Assembly: GCA_035524895.1 (NCBI GenBank)
Contig: DATLFI010000075.1
Location: 1 to 29,685 of the forward strand
DNA from: DATLFI01 sp035524895
GTDB taxonomy: Bacteria; Acidobacteriota; Thermoanaerobaculia; Multivoradales; Multivoraceae
DNA length: 29,685 bases
Reading direction: 5' to 3'
The notes beneath the pieces were generated by a model. It was not told the origin of the DNA. It searched no databases and saw only the letters and a program-made list of their open reading frames with translations. A program made the position numbers and the translations under genes. This document shows, in pieces, positions 6,689-15,192 of the stretch; the first letter of the stretch is position 1; each line of letters opens with the position of its first letter.

Positions 6689-8820
6689 TGGGTGCCGGCG
6701 CGCAGCCGGGCGAGCTTCTCCCGCAGCTTGTCGACGTCGTCGTGATCGTCGAGCTCGAGCGCACGCTCGTAGGCAGCTCGCGCACGCTCCACGTCGCCGA
6801 GAGCCAGGTACGCGTCGCCCAGGTGATCGTGGATCGTGGCGTTGTCAGGGGTGAGCTCGGCCGCTCGCTCGAGGCTTTCCCGAGCCTCGCTGAAACGTCC
6901 GAGCCGATATTGAGCCCAGCCGAGCGAGTCCACGTAGGCGCCGTTGTCGGGCTGCAGGGCGACGGCTCGCTCGATCAGCGCCAATGCCTGCTCCAGGTTC
7001 ACCCCCTGGTCTGCCCACATGTATCCGAGGTAGTTCATCGCCGTCGAGTCGTCAGCGCGCAGTTCCAGAACCCGTTGGAACTGCCCCGCCGCATCCTCGA
7101 AGCGACCCGCGCGCTCGTAGGCCTGACCGAGGAAGAAGTGAGTGTTTGCACGGTCCTCGGGAGACTCGCCGGCACCCGCCGCGACCGCGTCGAGGAGGAA
7201 CGGAACCGCCTCGACGAAGCGTCCGTGCATCGAAAGGAACTGCGCGCTGCGCATCAACCCCGCGTAGCCCTCGGCGTCGGCGCGCTGCCGAAGGGCCGCG
7301 ACCGCCGCCTCGACCGCGTCGAGCGCCAGCAGCGAGCGAATCCGTCCGAAGAAGAGCTCCTGCTCGGTCGCCGACGCAATCTCCGGACGTGCCAGGACCG
7401 CGAACGCCTCCTCGTCTCGGTCGAGCTCACCCAGCAGATCCGCCCGGCCCAGGAGGAGTCGTGGATCGGGCCCGAAGCGCTGTTCCTCCCTCTCCAACAG
7501 CTCGAGCGCCTTCTGAGGCTTGCCGAGCCGCACCAGCGCCTCGGCCTGAAAAGCGACGATGTCGGCGCGGCTCGAGGCCGAATCGAGATCGACCAGGAGC
7601 GAGGAAGTGTGCTCCAGGACCGCTTTCCAGTTGCCGCGCCGGGCCTCGAGGCCGGCCAGCCGTTGCCGCACCTCGGCACCGGCGACCTCGTTCCCCGCGA
7701 CGTTCCCCGCGACGCCCGACTCGAGGACTGTCTCGAGCACCTTGGCTGCCTCGTCCTCCTTGCCCGCACCCTCTAGCAGCCGGGCGAGCTGGAGTGGCGG
7801 TCGAACATCCCCGGGCAGTCGCGTCCACGCCTCTCTCAGCGCCGCTTCGGCCGTCTCGAGCTCGCCGCGAAGTGCCAAGACCCGCGCCCGGCGCGAGACC
7901 AGGCCGAAGTCATAGGTCCGCACCAGTAGCGCATCGAGCAACTTCAGCGCCTCGCTGAGGTCGTTCTCGCGCTGCCGTTCGCTGAGTCCAGGTGACTGCG
8001 CTCTCAGCACGTACTCCTGAGCCAGCGCGACCTGCACCTGGGGATCGGGCGCGTCGCCTCGAGCACCCGCCTCCAGGATGTCGATCGCCGCCCCGTGATT
8101 GCCCTTCTCGCTCTCGAGCTGAGCCAAGGCCATACGATTCTCGAGCGACTCCTGATCGATACGAATGAGATCCCCGAGGACCGTGCGAGCCCTATCCGTC
8201 TCGCCAGCGGCGCTGAGAGCATCGACCAGGAGGCGTCGAAGCTGGCGGTGGTCCGTGTGATGGTTCACCAGATCCTGAAAGACCTCCACCGCAGCAGCGT
8301 GGCGGCCAAGGCTCTGGTAGATCTGGCCCAGCGTGACCATCCCCGCCACGTCCGTGGGCGCGACTTCTCGCAGGCGCTCGAGCGCCACCATTGCGCGCTC
8401 GATCGCCTTGGGCTCCCGTCGTGCCACGGAGAGCTGGATCTGGCCATAGCCGCGCAAGACATCGGCGTCCCGCGGAGCGAGGCGCAGCGCCTCCTCTGAC
8501 TGCTCCAGAGCCGCAGGCAACCGGTCGAGCCGAAGCAAGACCTCGGCGTACTCGATGCGCGGGAACCCGGCAGACGGGTCGCTCACGAGCACGCGCTCGA
8601 AGAGCTCCGCGGCCGCCTCGAGCTCGCCCTCGCCCACGAGCATGGTCGCGAGCGCGTACTGGTAGGGCCCCTCGTCCAACGAGACAGCGGGGCGGGCCGG
8701 CTGCGCCCAGGACGGGACCGAGAAGCCAGCCAGGAGCGTGAACCAGCCGAGTACGATGCGAGTGGGTAGTGCGAGCACAGTTGGAACTCGGCGTGAAGCT
8801 CGGCGCCGCGTAGGAACCAC
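6685..8820 (-). CDS. Exported tetratricopeptide-repeat protein
   Basis: A protein of up to 711 aa with an N-terminal signal peptide (hydrophobic LALPTRIVLGWFTLLAGFSV, cleavage likely after SWAQ), so it acts in the periplasm or at the outer membrane. The rest is almost entirely TPR helices, clearest at the C-terminus in repeats such as NYLGYMWADQG, DSLGWAQYRLGRFSEA and DHLGDAYLALGDVERA; I estimate more than ten repeats. It is a scaffold, and no enzyme domain is visible. It overlaps lolB by GTGA, and the TPR-lolB pair is a conserved neighbourhood in proteobacteria, suggesting a role in lipoprotein or envelope assembly. The GTG at 8820 lacks a clear ribosome site; a GTG about 14 codons in is an alternative that would shorten only the signal region. 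Confidence 0.88.
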   Translation of the reverse strand: MVPTRRRASRRVPTVLALPTRIVLGWFTLLAGFSVPSWAQPARPAVSLDEGPYQYALATMLVGEGELEAAAELFERVLVSDPSAGFPRIEYAEVLLRLDRLPAALEQSEEALRLAPRDADVLRGYGQIQLSVARREPKAIERAMVALERLREVAPTDVAGMVTLGQIYQSLGRHAAAVEVFQDLVNHHTDHRQLRRLLVDALSAAGETDRARTVLGDLIRIDQESLENRMALAQLESEKGNHGAAIDILEAGARGDAPDPQVQVALAQEYVLRAQSPGLSERQRENDLSEALKLLDALLVRTYDFGLVSRRARVLALRGELETAEAALREAWTRLPGDVRPPLQLARLLEGAGKEDEAAKVLETVLESGVAGNVAGNEVAGAEVRQRLAGLEARRGNWKAVLEHTSSLLVDLDSASSRADIVAFQAEALVRLGKPQKALELLEREEQRFGPDPRLLLGRADLLGELDRDEEAFAVLARPEIASATEQELFFGRIRSLLALDAVEAAVAALRQRADAEGYAGLMRSAQFLSMHGRFVEAVPFLLDAVAAGAGESPEDRANTHFFLGQAYERAGRFEDAAGQFQRVLELRADDSTAMNYLGYMWADQGVNLEQALALIERAVALQPDNGAYVDSLGWAQYRLGRFSEARESLERAAELTPDNATIHDHLGDAYLALGDVERARAAYERALELDDHDDVDKLREKLARLRAGTQ

Positions 8821-8876
8821 AACGGCTTTCGCCGCAGCCCGATTCCCGCGATGGAGGCTATCTTCTTCCCCGCTGC

Positions 8877-8906
8877 TTTACAAGGCGACGAGCCGCAAAC
8901 TATAAT
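8877..8906 (+). promoter_or_regulatory. Strong sigma-70-like promoter
   Basis: TTTACA (8877-8882, one mismatch) and a perfect TATAAT (8901-8906) are 18 bp apart, with a predicted start near 8913. It lies in the 157-bp divergent space between the TPR gene and the MshEN gene and points at the latter. It is the best match to consensus in the window. Confidence 0.7.
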
Positions 8907-8977
8907 GGGCGGCTCTCGCCTAACCCTTTTTTCCCTGGGCACTTAGCGGCCGGCTGGTCGGCCTCGGCGCGACTCTC

Positions 8978-10126
8978 GTGAAGGCACTCGGCGCACTTCT
9001 CACCGATCTCGGCTGGATCGCCACCGAGCATCTCGACCACGCGCTCAAGGTCCAGCGCGCGATCGGAGGGCGTCTCGGCACCTGCCTCCTCGAGATCGAT
9101 GCGCTCAGCGAGGAACGCTTGCTCTGCGCGCTCTGCCACCAGCTCGGAGTCCCGGCGGCCCGAGGCGCGGACCTACGCAACATCCCTCCGGAGGTCCACC
9201 AGCTCGTGCCGTCGCGGCTGGCACTTCGGTGGCAGGCGGTTCCCTTCCGAATGCTCGGCGAGGACCTCCACGTCGCCATGCTCGAGGTCGGCAACCTCGA
9301 GTTCCAGGACGAGCTCGCCTTCGCGACTGGCAAGCGTGTTCGCATCCACATCGCCAACGAGGCGAGGCTCTACGCGGCGCTCGAAGAGTACTTCGGCTTC
9401 CGTCATCCGCAGGCCGAGCGCCACCACCGGCTCGCGCGCCGCTTGGACGAGCGCATCGCGGCCGCTGGCGGCCCCAAGGCGAGCATGAGCACCGACGCGT
9501 TGCCCTCCAGCCTGCCGTCGCCGGTCGCGGGATCCAGCGCGCCCACGGGAGACGACTGGCTATCCGGTCTGCGCTCGCTCGACGATCCCGGTCAGCTCGC
9601 TGGGATGGTGATACGGCGCTTGGAGCCGGACCTGCGCCGAGTAGCGCTGTTCAAGATCGTCAAGGGCGAGACCCTCGGCTGGGTTGGCGCAGGAGCCGGC
9701 ATGGACCAACGCCGTCTGGCCGCGTTGCGCATCGGCCACCACGAGCCTTCGGTCTTTCTCAACCTGCAGCAGGGTACGGATCGCCACCTGGGTCCCCTGG
9801 CGCCGATGCCGGCACACGATCGCATCGCCGACTGTTGGGGCGGCGGCAGCCCAGTGACCTGTCTGGTGCAGGGCATTCAGATCGGTCCTCGACTGGTCGG
9901 AGCCCTGTTCTGCGATCCGGGCCAGGATGGCTTTCGTCCCGGCCAGGTGGCTCGGCTCCTCGAGGTCGCTCGCGAGCTCGGCGTCGCGCTAGGCAATTGC
10001 GCGTTGCGGCGCCGCCAATCGCGCTCGGAGGCGCGACCTTTGCGCAACGCCGTTTCGACTTCGCTAGCAGGAAGCTCCTTACTGAGCGATCCGCCTGTTC
10101 GCAACGCCGCGGCCGCGGCTCCCTAG
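8978..10126 (+). CDS. MshEN-domain protein with C-terminal GAF-like region
   Basis: A 382-aa soluble protein. Residues 1-140 match the N-terminal domain of type II secretion and type IV pilus ATPases (MshEN/T2SSE_N): two tandem helical motifs near LGALLTDLGW (4-13) and RLGTCLLEIDALSEE (32-46), then the lobe with VPFRMLGEDLHVAM. In this family the paired motifs can bind cyclic di-GMP; the second here has Asp41 where a Gly is usual. After a low-complexity linker (about 160-190), residues 195-355 look GAF-like. There is no Walker A or ATPase domain, so it is not a secretion ATPase. A signalling or gliding/pilus-control role is inferred. The GTG start has a poor Shine-Dalgarno but a consensus promoter upstream. 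The HU/IHF gene follows after 75 nt. Confidence 0.75.
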   Translation: MKALGALLTDLGWIATEHLDHALKVQRAIGGRLGTCLLEIDALSEERLLCALCHQLGVPAARGADLRNIPPEVHQLVPSRLALRWQAVPFRMLGEDLHVAMLEVGNLEFQDELAFATGKRVRIHIANEARLYAALEEYFGFRHPQAERHHRLARRLDERIAAAGGPKASMSTDALPSSLPSPVAGSSAPTGDDWLSGLRSLDDPGQLAGMVIRRLEPDLRRVALFKIVKGETLGWVGAGAGMDQRRLAALRIGHHEPSVFLNLQQGTDRHLGPLAPMPAHDRIADCWGGGSPVTCLVQGIQIGPRLVGALFCDPGQDGFRPGQVARLLEVARELGVALGNCALRRRQSRSEARPLRNAVSTSLAGSSLLSDPPVRNAAAAAP

Positions 10127-10201
10127 CGGATCCCCGATGCGAGCTCTATCCAAGTACCGCGGCCATTCTCCTGCTCCTTTGCTGACTCCGGAGGCTCGTC
10201 C

Positions 10202-10468
10202 ATGATCAAGTCGGACCTGGTGGATCGAGTCGTGGAAACTTCGGACGTGCCTCGCGTCAAGGCGGCCAGCGCGGTCGAAACGATCTTCGACGCGCTCAAG
10301 ACCGCACTCAGCGACGGCAAGCGGATCGAGCTCCGAGGCTTCGGGGTCTTCCAGGTGCGCGAGCGCAAACGCGGGGTCGGCCGGAACCCGAAGACAGGTG
10401 TGGAGGTCGAGATCACGCCCGGGAAGACCGTGCGCTTCAAGCCCGGCAAGGAGCTCAAGAACCTCTGA
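10202..10468 (+). CDS. HU/IHF-family DNA-bending protein
   Basis: An 88-aa nucleoid protein. Helical dimerisation residues come first (IKSDLVDRVVE...AASAVETIFDALKTAL), then the family signature GFGVFQVRERKRGVGRNPKTG and the beta-arm end with the GKTVRFKPGKELK tail. The Arg-Asn-Pro tip intercalates DNA in HU and IHF. I cannot tell HU from IHF-alpha or -beta here; the RNPKTG form occurs in both. GGAGG lies 7 nt before the ATG. It may be transcribed with the MshEN gene, or on its own. Confidence 0.95.
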   Translation: MIKSDLVDRVVETSDVPRVKAASAVETIFDALKTALSDGKRIELRGFGVFQVRERKRGVGRNPKTGVEVEITPGKTVRFKPGKELKNL

Positions 10469-10505
10469 GTCGGTCAGCTCAGGTCAGCTCTATCTGAGGA
10501 AGCCG

Positions 10506-10949
10506 CTACCGACAGCACTCGAGGAGCAGGGTGACCGGCCCGTCGTTCACCAGCTCCACTTCCATGGCGGCCCCGAACTCGCCGGTCTGGACTGCCAACC
10601 CCCTGGCCCGCAGCTCCCGCGCGAGGCACTCCACCAGCGGCTCGGCCTCTGCCGGCGGCGCGGCGTCCGAGAAGGAAGGTCGCCGCCCGCGATCGGTCGC
10701 CGCGGCTAGTGTGAACTGCGACACCAGCAGCACGTCTCCCCCCGCCGCCACCACGTCGAGGTTCATCTTGCCCTCCTCGTCGGCGAACACCCGCAGGTAG
10801 CGAAGGCGATCGGCCATCCGGATCGCCTCGCTCTCGCCGTCTCCGACCTGGACCGCGACGAGCACCAGCAGGCCTCGTTCGATGCGGCCAGTCGCCTTGG
10901 CGCCGACCCGCACCTCGGCACGACGGACTCGTTGCACCACTACGCGCAC
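10506..10949 (-). CDS. dtd: D-aminoacyl-tRNA deacylase
   Basis: A 147-aa cytoplasmic proofreading enzyme that removes D-amino acids (and Gly from tRNA-Ala) from tRNA. The two hallmark motifs are present: SQFTL (in LLVSQFTLAAATDRGRRPSF) and the cross-subunit Gly-cis-Pro in NDGPVT near the C-terminus. It starts at GTG 10949 with MRVVVQRV, the normal family opening, and GGAG lies about 9 nt upstream. It converges with the HU/IHF gene (37-bp gap) and diverges from ssb. Confidence 0.96.
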   Translation of the reverse strand: MRVVVQRVRRAEVRVGAKATGRIERGLLVLVAVQVGDGESEAIRMADRLRYLRVFADEEGKMNLDVVAAGGDVLLVSQFTLAAATDRGRRPSFSDAAPPAEAEPLVECLARELRARGLAVQTGEFGAAMEVELVNDGPVTLLLECCR

Positions 10950-11039
10950 GTCTTACGTCTCCACAAGTAGTAGCTGACCGATAGCCGCTGACGACCCCAG
11001 GGATCTCTCGGGGACGGACCGGTGGCTCGGCGGCCGGCC

Positions 11040-11101
11040 CTGGGTCGCTATGATCGCGGCGACCCAGATCGCGGACAACCTCGTCTCCATCTCGGAGACG
11101 A
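11040..11101 (+). promoter_or_regulatory. Two hairpins in the ssb leader
   Basis: A 9-bp stem (11040-11048 with 11059-11067, 10-nt loop holding TATGAT) is followed by an 8-bp stem (11081-11088 with 11094-11101, 5-nt loop), just before the ssb ribosome site and ATG at 11122. TATGAT resembles a -10 box but has no good -35. The pair may be an autoregulatory or structural leader, or chance GC pairing. Confidence 0.4.
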
Positions 11102-11121
11102 CGACAACGAGGACTCGAACG

Positions 11122-11544
11122 ATGGTGAACAAAGTGATTCTGGTCGGCAATCTGGGACGCGACCCCGAGATCCGCACCACCCCCTCGGGCCAGACTCTGG
11201 CAAAGTTCAGTATGGCCACTTCGCGCCGTTGGAAGGACCGCGACGGCAACCGCCAAGACGCGACCGAGTGGCACAACGTCGTCTGCTGGGGGCGTCAGGC
11301 CGAGGTCGCCGGTCAGTTCCTGACCAAGGGCAAGCAGATCTTCCTCGAAGGAAGGCTGCAGACCGACTCGTGGGAAGACAAGGAGACCGGCAAGAAGATG
11401 TACCGTACCGAGATCATCTGCGAGAACTTCCAGATGCTCGGTAGCCGCGGCGAGAGTGGCACCGGTTCGGAGTCCGGTCGGTCCGCCCCAGCCGACTCCG
11501 GTGGCTTGGACTCGGCCGCCGAGGACGACGACATTCCGTTCTAG
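11122..11544 (+). CDS. ssb: Single-stranded DNA-binding protein
   Basis: A 140-aa OB-fold protein that coats single-stranded DNA in replication, recombination and repair. It starts MVNKVILVGNLGRDPEIR, has the ATEWHNVVCWGRQAEVA and LEGRLQTDSWEDK core, and then a flexible acidic linker. It ends DDDIPF, the tail that recruits SSB partner proteins. The ATG at 11122 is preferred over upstream in-frame codons because it is the canonical family start, with GAGG 9 nt before it. The end converges on mutS with a 20-bp gap. Confidence 0.97.
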   Translation: MVNKVILVGNLGRDPEIRTTPSGQTLAKFSMATSRRWKDRDGNRQDATEWHNVVCWGRQAEVAGQFLTKGKQIFLEGRLQTDSWEDKETGKKMYRTEIICENFQMLGSRGESGTGSESGRSAPADSGGLDSAAEDDDIPF

Positions 11545-11564
11545 CCAGGCTTCGCCGCGGACTC

Positions 11565-14288
11565 TCAGCCCAGCCGCTTCTTGAGGGTCTGCAGCAGGTT
11601 GAGCGCCGCCAGCGGTGTCAGCCGCCCTAGGTCTAGATCACGAATCAGGTCGGCCATCAGGTCCTCCGGCCGTGCGAACAGAGCGAGCTGACCCGAAGGG
11701 GGCGCCGGCGCATTTTCTCCTCGCGCCCACCGCGGTCGGCCGAGCGGGTCGGGGCCGTCTGCCTCCAGGTTGCGCAGGAGCTCCTCGGCACGCGCCACCA
11801 CCGGCGTGGGAAGCCCCGCGAGCTTCGCGACGTGGATGCCGTACGAGCGATCGGCGGCACCGGGCGCCACTCGGTGCAGGAACACGACTTGATCGCGCCA
11901 TTCCCTCACCGCCATGGTGAGGTTGCGGACACGTCCGAGGGTGGTCGCGAGCTCGGTGAGCTCGTGGTAGTGCGTTGCGAACATCGTCAGCGAACCGCAT
12001 ACCTCGTGCAGGTGCTCCACGATCGCCCAGGCTAGTGAGAGCCCGTCATAGGTCGACGTGCCACGGCCGACCTCGTCGAGCACCACCAGGCTGCTCGGCG
12101 TCGCGTAGCGCAGGATGTTGGCGGTCTCGATCATCTCGACCATGAAGGTGGACTCGCCGCGCGCCAGGTCGTCGCTGGCGCCGACGCGGGTGAAGATGCG
12201 GTCGAGCAGCGGAATCTCGGCCGAGCGCGCGGGCACGTAGGAGCCCGCATGGGCGAGCAGGGCGATCAACGCCACCTGGCGCAGGTAGGTCGACTTGCCG
12301 CCCATGTTGGGACCGGTCAAGAGCACCACCCTGGCCTCGTCGTCGAGGTCCGCGTCATTGGGGACGAATGAGTCGCTGCGGACCTGCTCCACCACCGGAT
12401 GCCGCGAGTCGCGCAGACGCAGCGCCCCTCCCGCCTCGATCCGCGGCCGGCGGTAGTCGTGCCGACCGGCAACCTCCGAGAACCCGCACAGCGCGTCGAG
12501 CCGTGCGAGCGCCGCGGCGAGCCCGCGCAGCCGTCCCGCGTGGCGTGCCAGCTCCTGGCGCATTCCTTCGAAGAGCTGATGCTCGAGCTCGATCTGCCGA
12601 CCCTCCGCACCCAGGATCTCGTCTTCCAGTCGCTTCAGTTCTTCGGTGAAGTAGCGCTCGGCATTGGCAAGCGTCTGCTTTCGCACGTAGCGTTCGGGCA
12701 CCAGGTGACGGTTCGCGCGCGTTACCTCCAGGTAGTACCCGAAGACGCGGTTGAATCGCACCTTCAGCGAGGGGATGCCGGTCGCCTTGCGTTCCTGCTC
12801 CTCGACACGCAGCAAGTGCTCCTTGGCACCTTGTGCCAGGGATCGCAGCCGGTCGAGCTCGGAGTCGACTCCGGTCGCGATGACGCCGCCGTCCTTGAGC
12901 GTCGGCGGCGGGTGCTCGACCAGGTGACTCTCGAGTAGGCAGTGCGAATCGGCAACCGGATCGGCGGCGGCGATCTCTTGCAGTAGCGACGCTCCTGCGC
13001 TCCCCAGGTCGGAGAGGAGCCCAGGAACTGCCGCGAGCGTGTCGCGCAACGCCGCCGCCTCCGCTGGGCTCAGGTTGCCGATCACCGCCCGCGCGGTGAG
13101 CCGCTCGATGTCGGCCAGGTGCGCGAGCTGCTTGCGCAGCCGGGACCGCGCCGCGGACTGGTCCAGCAGCTCGCCGACCGCCTCGAGGCGGCGCTCGATC
13201 CCGTGGAGGTCCCGCAAGGGACGCGCCAGCCAGTCGCGCAACATCCGGGCGCCAGCGGCCGTGACCGTACGGTCGACCGCATCGATGAGGGTTCCACCAC
13301 GGCCGTGATCGCGCTGGTTGCGAAACACCTCGAGGTTGCGCTGGCTGGTCTCGTCGAGCACCAGCGTGTCTCCCGCGATCCGCACCTCGATCTCGCTGAG
13401 GTGATCCAGGTCCACGTGCATCACCTCGGAGGCGTAAGCGAGCACGCGGGCCGCGGCCCGCACCGCCAGCTCGTCGGGCGCCAGACCGAAAGCGCGGACC
13501 GTGCCGGCGCCGAGCGCGCGACAGAGACGATCCCCGGCCAGAGCGGCGGGTTCTAGGTCGCTCCACGAGAACGTCGTGCGGCACACCACCTCCCTCTCCA
13601 GAGCGCGCTCGAGCGCGGCATCCATTCCGCTCTCGGGATGCAATACCTCGCTGGGCCGGTAGCGGGCAACGTCCTCGACCGCCTCGGCCGAGTCTTCGTA
13701 GCGCCTCACGAAGAACGCGCCCGTGGTCACCTCGAGGAAGGCGGCGGCACCCTCACCGTCGCGCCACACCAGGCATGCGAGGTAGTTGGACACGCGGCTG
13801 TCGAGCAACGCGAGGTCCGTCACCGTGCCCGGCGTTACCACGCGGGTCACCTCTCGTCGCACCAGTCCCTTCGCCTTGGCCGGATCCTCGACCTGGTCGC
13901 AAATGGCGACCTTCAGGCCGGCACGGAGCAGCTTGGCGATGTAGCCGTCGACGGCGTGGTGCGGCACGCCGCACATCGCCGCCTCGTTCGGCGTGCCCCG
14001 CTGCCGCGCGGTGAGCTGCACCTCGAAGATCGGAGCGGCGATCTCGGCGTCGCGGAAGAACGTCTCGAAGAAGTCCCCCATGCGATACAGCAGGATGGCG
14101 TTCGGGTGCTGCGACTTCACCTCGAGATAGTGGCGCAGCATCGGGGTCCACTCTCCCGACGGCGCGGAGGCGGTCGCCAAGCTCTCCGCGTGCCGCGGCC
14201 CGTCGCCCGAGGACTCGTCGCGAGCGCCCTCGATCTCGGACCGCGCTTCGGGGCGGCTCGGCTGCGCTGGAGGGGTGGCCTCGGTCAA
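11565..14288 (-). CDS. mutS: DNA mismatch repair ATPase MutS
   Basis: Recognises base mismatches and small loops and starts repair with MutL. At 907 aa it is a little longer than typical (about 850). The order is normal: mismatch-binding domain with the Phe-x-Glu reading motif in GDFFETF (73 and 75), connector, lever and clamp, then ATPase with Walker A (TGPNMGGKST) and the LDEVGRGTSTYDG switch and Walker B region. The C-terminus includes a short helical tail. The track start TTG at 14288 gives a 50-residue charged N-terminal extension. The conserved fold begins near MLRHYLEVK, so an internal start is possible. No good Shine-Dalgarno settles it. It diverges from tsaB across 211 bp. Confidence 0.96.
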   Translation of the reverse strand: MTEATPPAQPSRPEARSEIEGARDESSGDGPRHAESLATASAPSGEWTPMLRHYLEVKSQHPNAILLYRMGDFFETFFRDAEIAAPIFEVQLTARQRGTPNEAAMCGVPHHAVDGYIAKLLRAGLKVAICDQVEDPAKAKGLVRREVTRVVTPGTVTDLALLDSRVSNYLACLVWRDGEGAAAFLEVTTGAFFVRRYEDSAEAVEDVARYRPSEVLHPESGMDAALERALEREVVCRTTFSWSDLEPAALAGDRLCRALGAGTVRAFGLAPDELAVRAAARVLAYASEVMHVDLDHLSEIEVRIAGDTLVLDETSQRNLEVFRNQRDHGRGGTLIDAVDRTVTAAGARMLRDWLARPLRDLHGIERRLEAVGELLDQSAARSRLRKQLAHLADIERLTARAVIGNLSPAEAAALRDTLAAVPGLLSDLGSAGASLLQEIAAADPVADSHCLLESHLVEHPPPTLKDGGVIATGVDSELDRLRSLAQGAKEHLLRVEEQERKATGIPSLKVRFNRVFGYYLEVTRANRHLVPERYVRKQTLANAERYFTEELKRLEDEILGAEGRQIELEHQLFEGMRQELARHAGRLRGLAAALARLDALCGFSEVAGRHDYRRPRIEAGGALRLRDSRHPVVEQVRSDSFVPNDADLDDEARVVLLTGPNMGGKSTYLRQVALIALLAHAGSYVPARSAEIPLLDRIFTRVGASDDLARGESTFMVEMIETANILRYATPSSLVVLDEVGRGTSTYDGLSLAWAIVEHLHEVCGSLTMFATHYHELTELATTLGRVRNLTMAVREWRDQVVFLHRVAPGAADRSYGIHVAKLAGLPTPVVARAEELLRNLEADGPDPLGRPRWARGENAPAPPSGQLALFARPEDLMADLIRDLDLGRLTPLAALNLLQTLKKRLG

Positions 14289-14361
14289 GTTGCGGCTGCG
14301 CCTGTGCGGCGGGCGCCACGCCGCGGTGGAGTCTCAGGGGAGAGCCGTTGCGAGTGCGCCC

Positions 14362-14389
14362 GGTCGGCTGGGGCGCCAGCGCCCCGACC
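14362..14389. repeat. GC-rich inverted repeat between mutS and tsaB
   Basis: The core GGGGCGCCAGCGCCCC (14370-14385) is a 7-bp inverted repeat with a 2-nt centre, and it is extended by GGTC/GACC beyond a 4-nt bulge on one side. It lies in the divergent leader of mutS and tsaB. It could be an operator or a leader hairpin; nothing else in this 211-bp gap looks like a gene. Confidence 0.35.
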
Positions 14390-14499
14390 CGATACTTCCA
14401 AGCGTAGTCAGTATAGCCACCGGTTCTCGATGTTGCGGGGCCGCTCCGCGACGCCGAGCTCCGGAACGATCGCGCCCGCGACCGCGCTACAGTCGCGGT

Positions 14500-15192
14500 G
14501 TGGGTGCGGCTTCCCGAAGGCAGTTCGTGCTCGGTCTCGACACCGGATCGCCGCTGGTGAGCGTCGCGGTGACATGCGGCGATCGAGTGCTCGCCGAGCG
14601 AGCTATCGAGCTGCATCGGTCCTCCGAGCGCCTCGTCGGCTTGATCGACGACGTCCTTAGCGCTGCCGGCGTTTCGCCGAGCGCGCTCCATGGCGTGGTC
14701 GCCCTTCGTGGTCCGGGCAGCTTCACCGGCCTGCGCGTCGGCCTCGCCACGGCTCTGGGGCTCAGCCAGGGTCTGGGATGCCTGGCGGCCGCACCGCCGA
14801 CCCTGTTCGTTCTGGCCGCCTGGGCTCGGCGCGCGCATGGAACGGCGGCGTGTCGAGCGGTCGTCGAACGGGTGCGCGGCGAGTGGTTCTGCCAGGAGCT
14901 CGAGTTCGCTCCCGGCGCACGGCTCCCTTCCCCACTCGGGGACGTCACGACGGCGCAAGCCGGAGATCTGTCGTCGGGTCTGCCGTTGGTGGGCTTTGGC
15001 GCGGCCGGCCTGGCTGCAGCAGCAGGTCTCGATGCGATCGAGGCCGGCCCCCTGGCCGCGACGGGTGCTCTCCTGATCGGCAGCGGCGCCTGGCCTTGGG
15101 ACGCGGCCGATCTGGTTCAACCGCTCTACCTGGCTGTGCCGGCGACGACGGCACCCCGGAGCCTCGGTACAACTCGGGCGCACCTCCCATGA
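14500..15192 (+). CDS. tsaB: tRNA t6A synthesis dimerisation subunit TsaB
   Basis: A 230-aa non-catalytic ASKHA-fold partner of TsaD in making threonylcarbamoyladenosine at position 37 of ANN-decoding tRNAs. The hallmark is GPGSFTGLRVGLATALGLS, with the fold opening FVLGLDTGSPLVSVAV. The start is taken as GTG 14500, which places that opening about 8 residues in; the frame is open further upstream, but those residues are arginine- and proline-rich and unlike TsaB. It overlaps rimI by ATGA, so the pair is translationally coupled, a common arrangement. Confidence 0.93.
   Translation: MGAASRRQFVLGLDTGSPLVSVAVTCGDRVLAERAIELHRSSERLVGLIDDVLSAAGVSPSALHGVVALRGPGSFTGLRVGLATALGLSQGLGCLAAAPPTLFVLAAWARRAHGTAACRAVVERVRGEWFCQELEFAPGARLPSPLGDVTTAQAGDLSSGLPLVGFGAAGLAAAAGLDAIEAGPLAATGALLIGSGAWPWDAADLVQPLYLAVPATTAPRSLGTTRAHLP

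Noticed and set aside
8909..8932. Small hairpin followed by a T6 run after the TATAAT promoter, like an attenuator
   Set aside because: The stem is only 4 bp and sits 6 nt away from the T run; too weak to claim.
11050..11121. In-frame upstream ATG for ssb
   Set aside because: The canonical SSB N-terminus MVNKVILVGNLG begins at 11122 with a ribosome site; the 24 extra residues are Thr-rich and lie over the leader hairpins.
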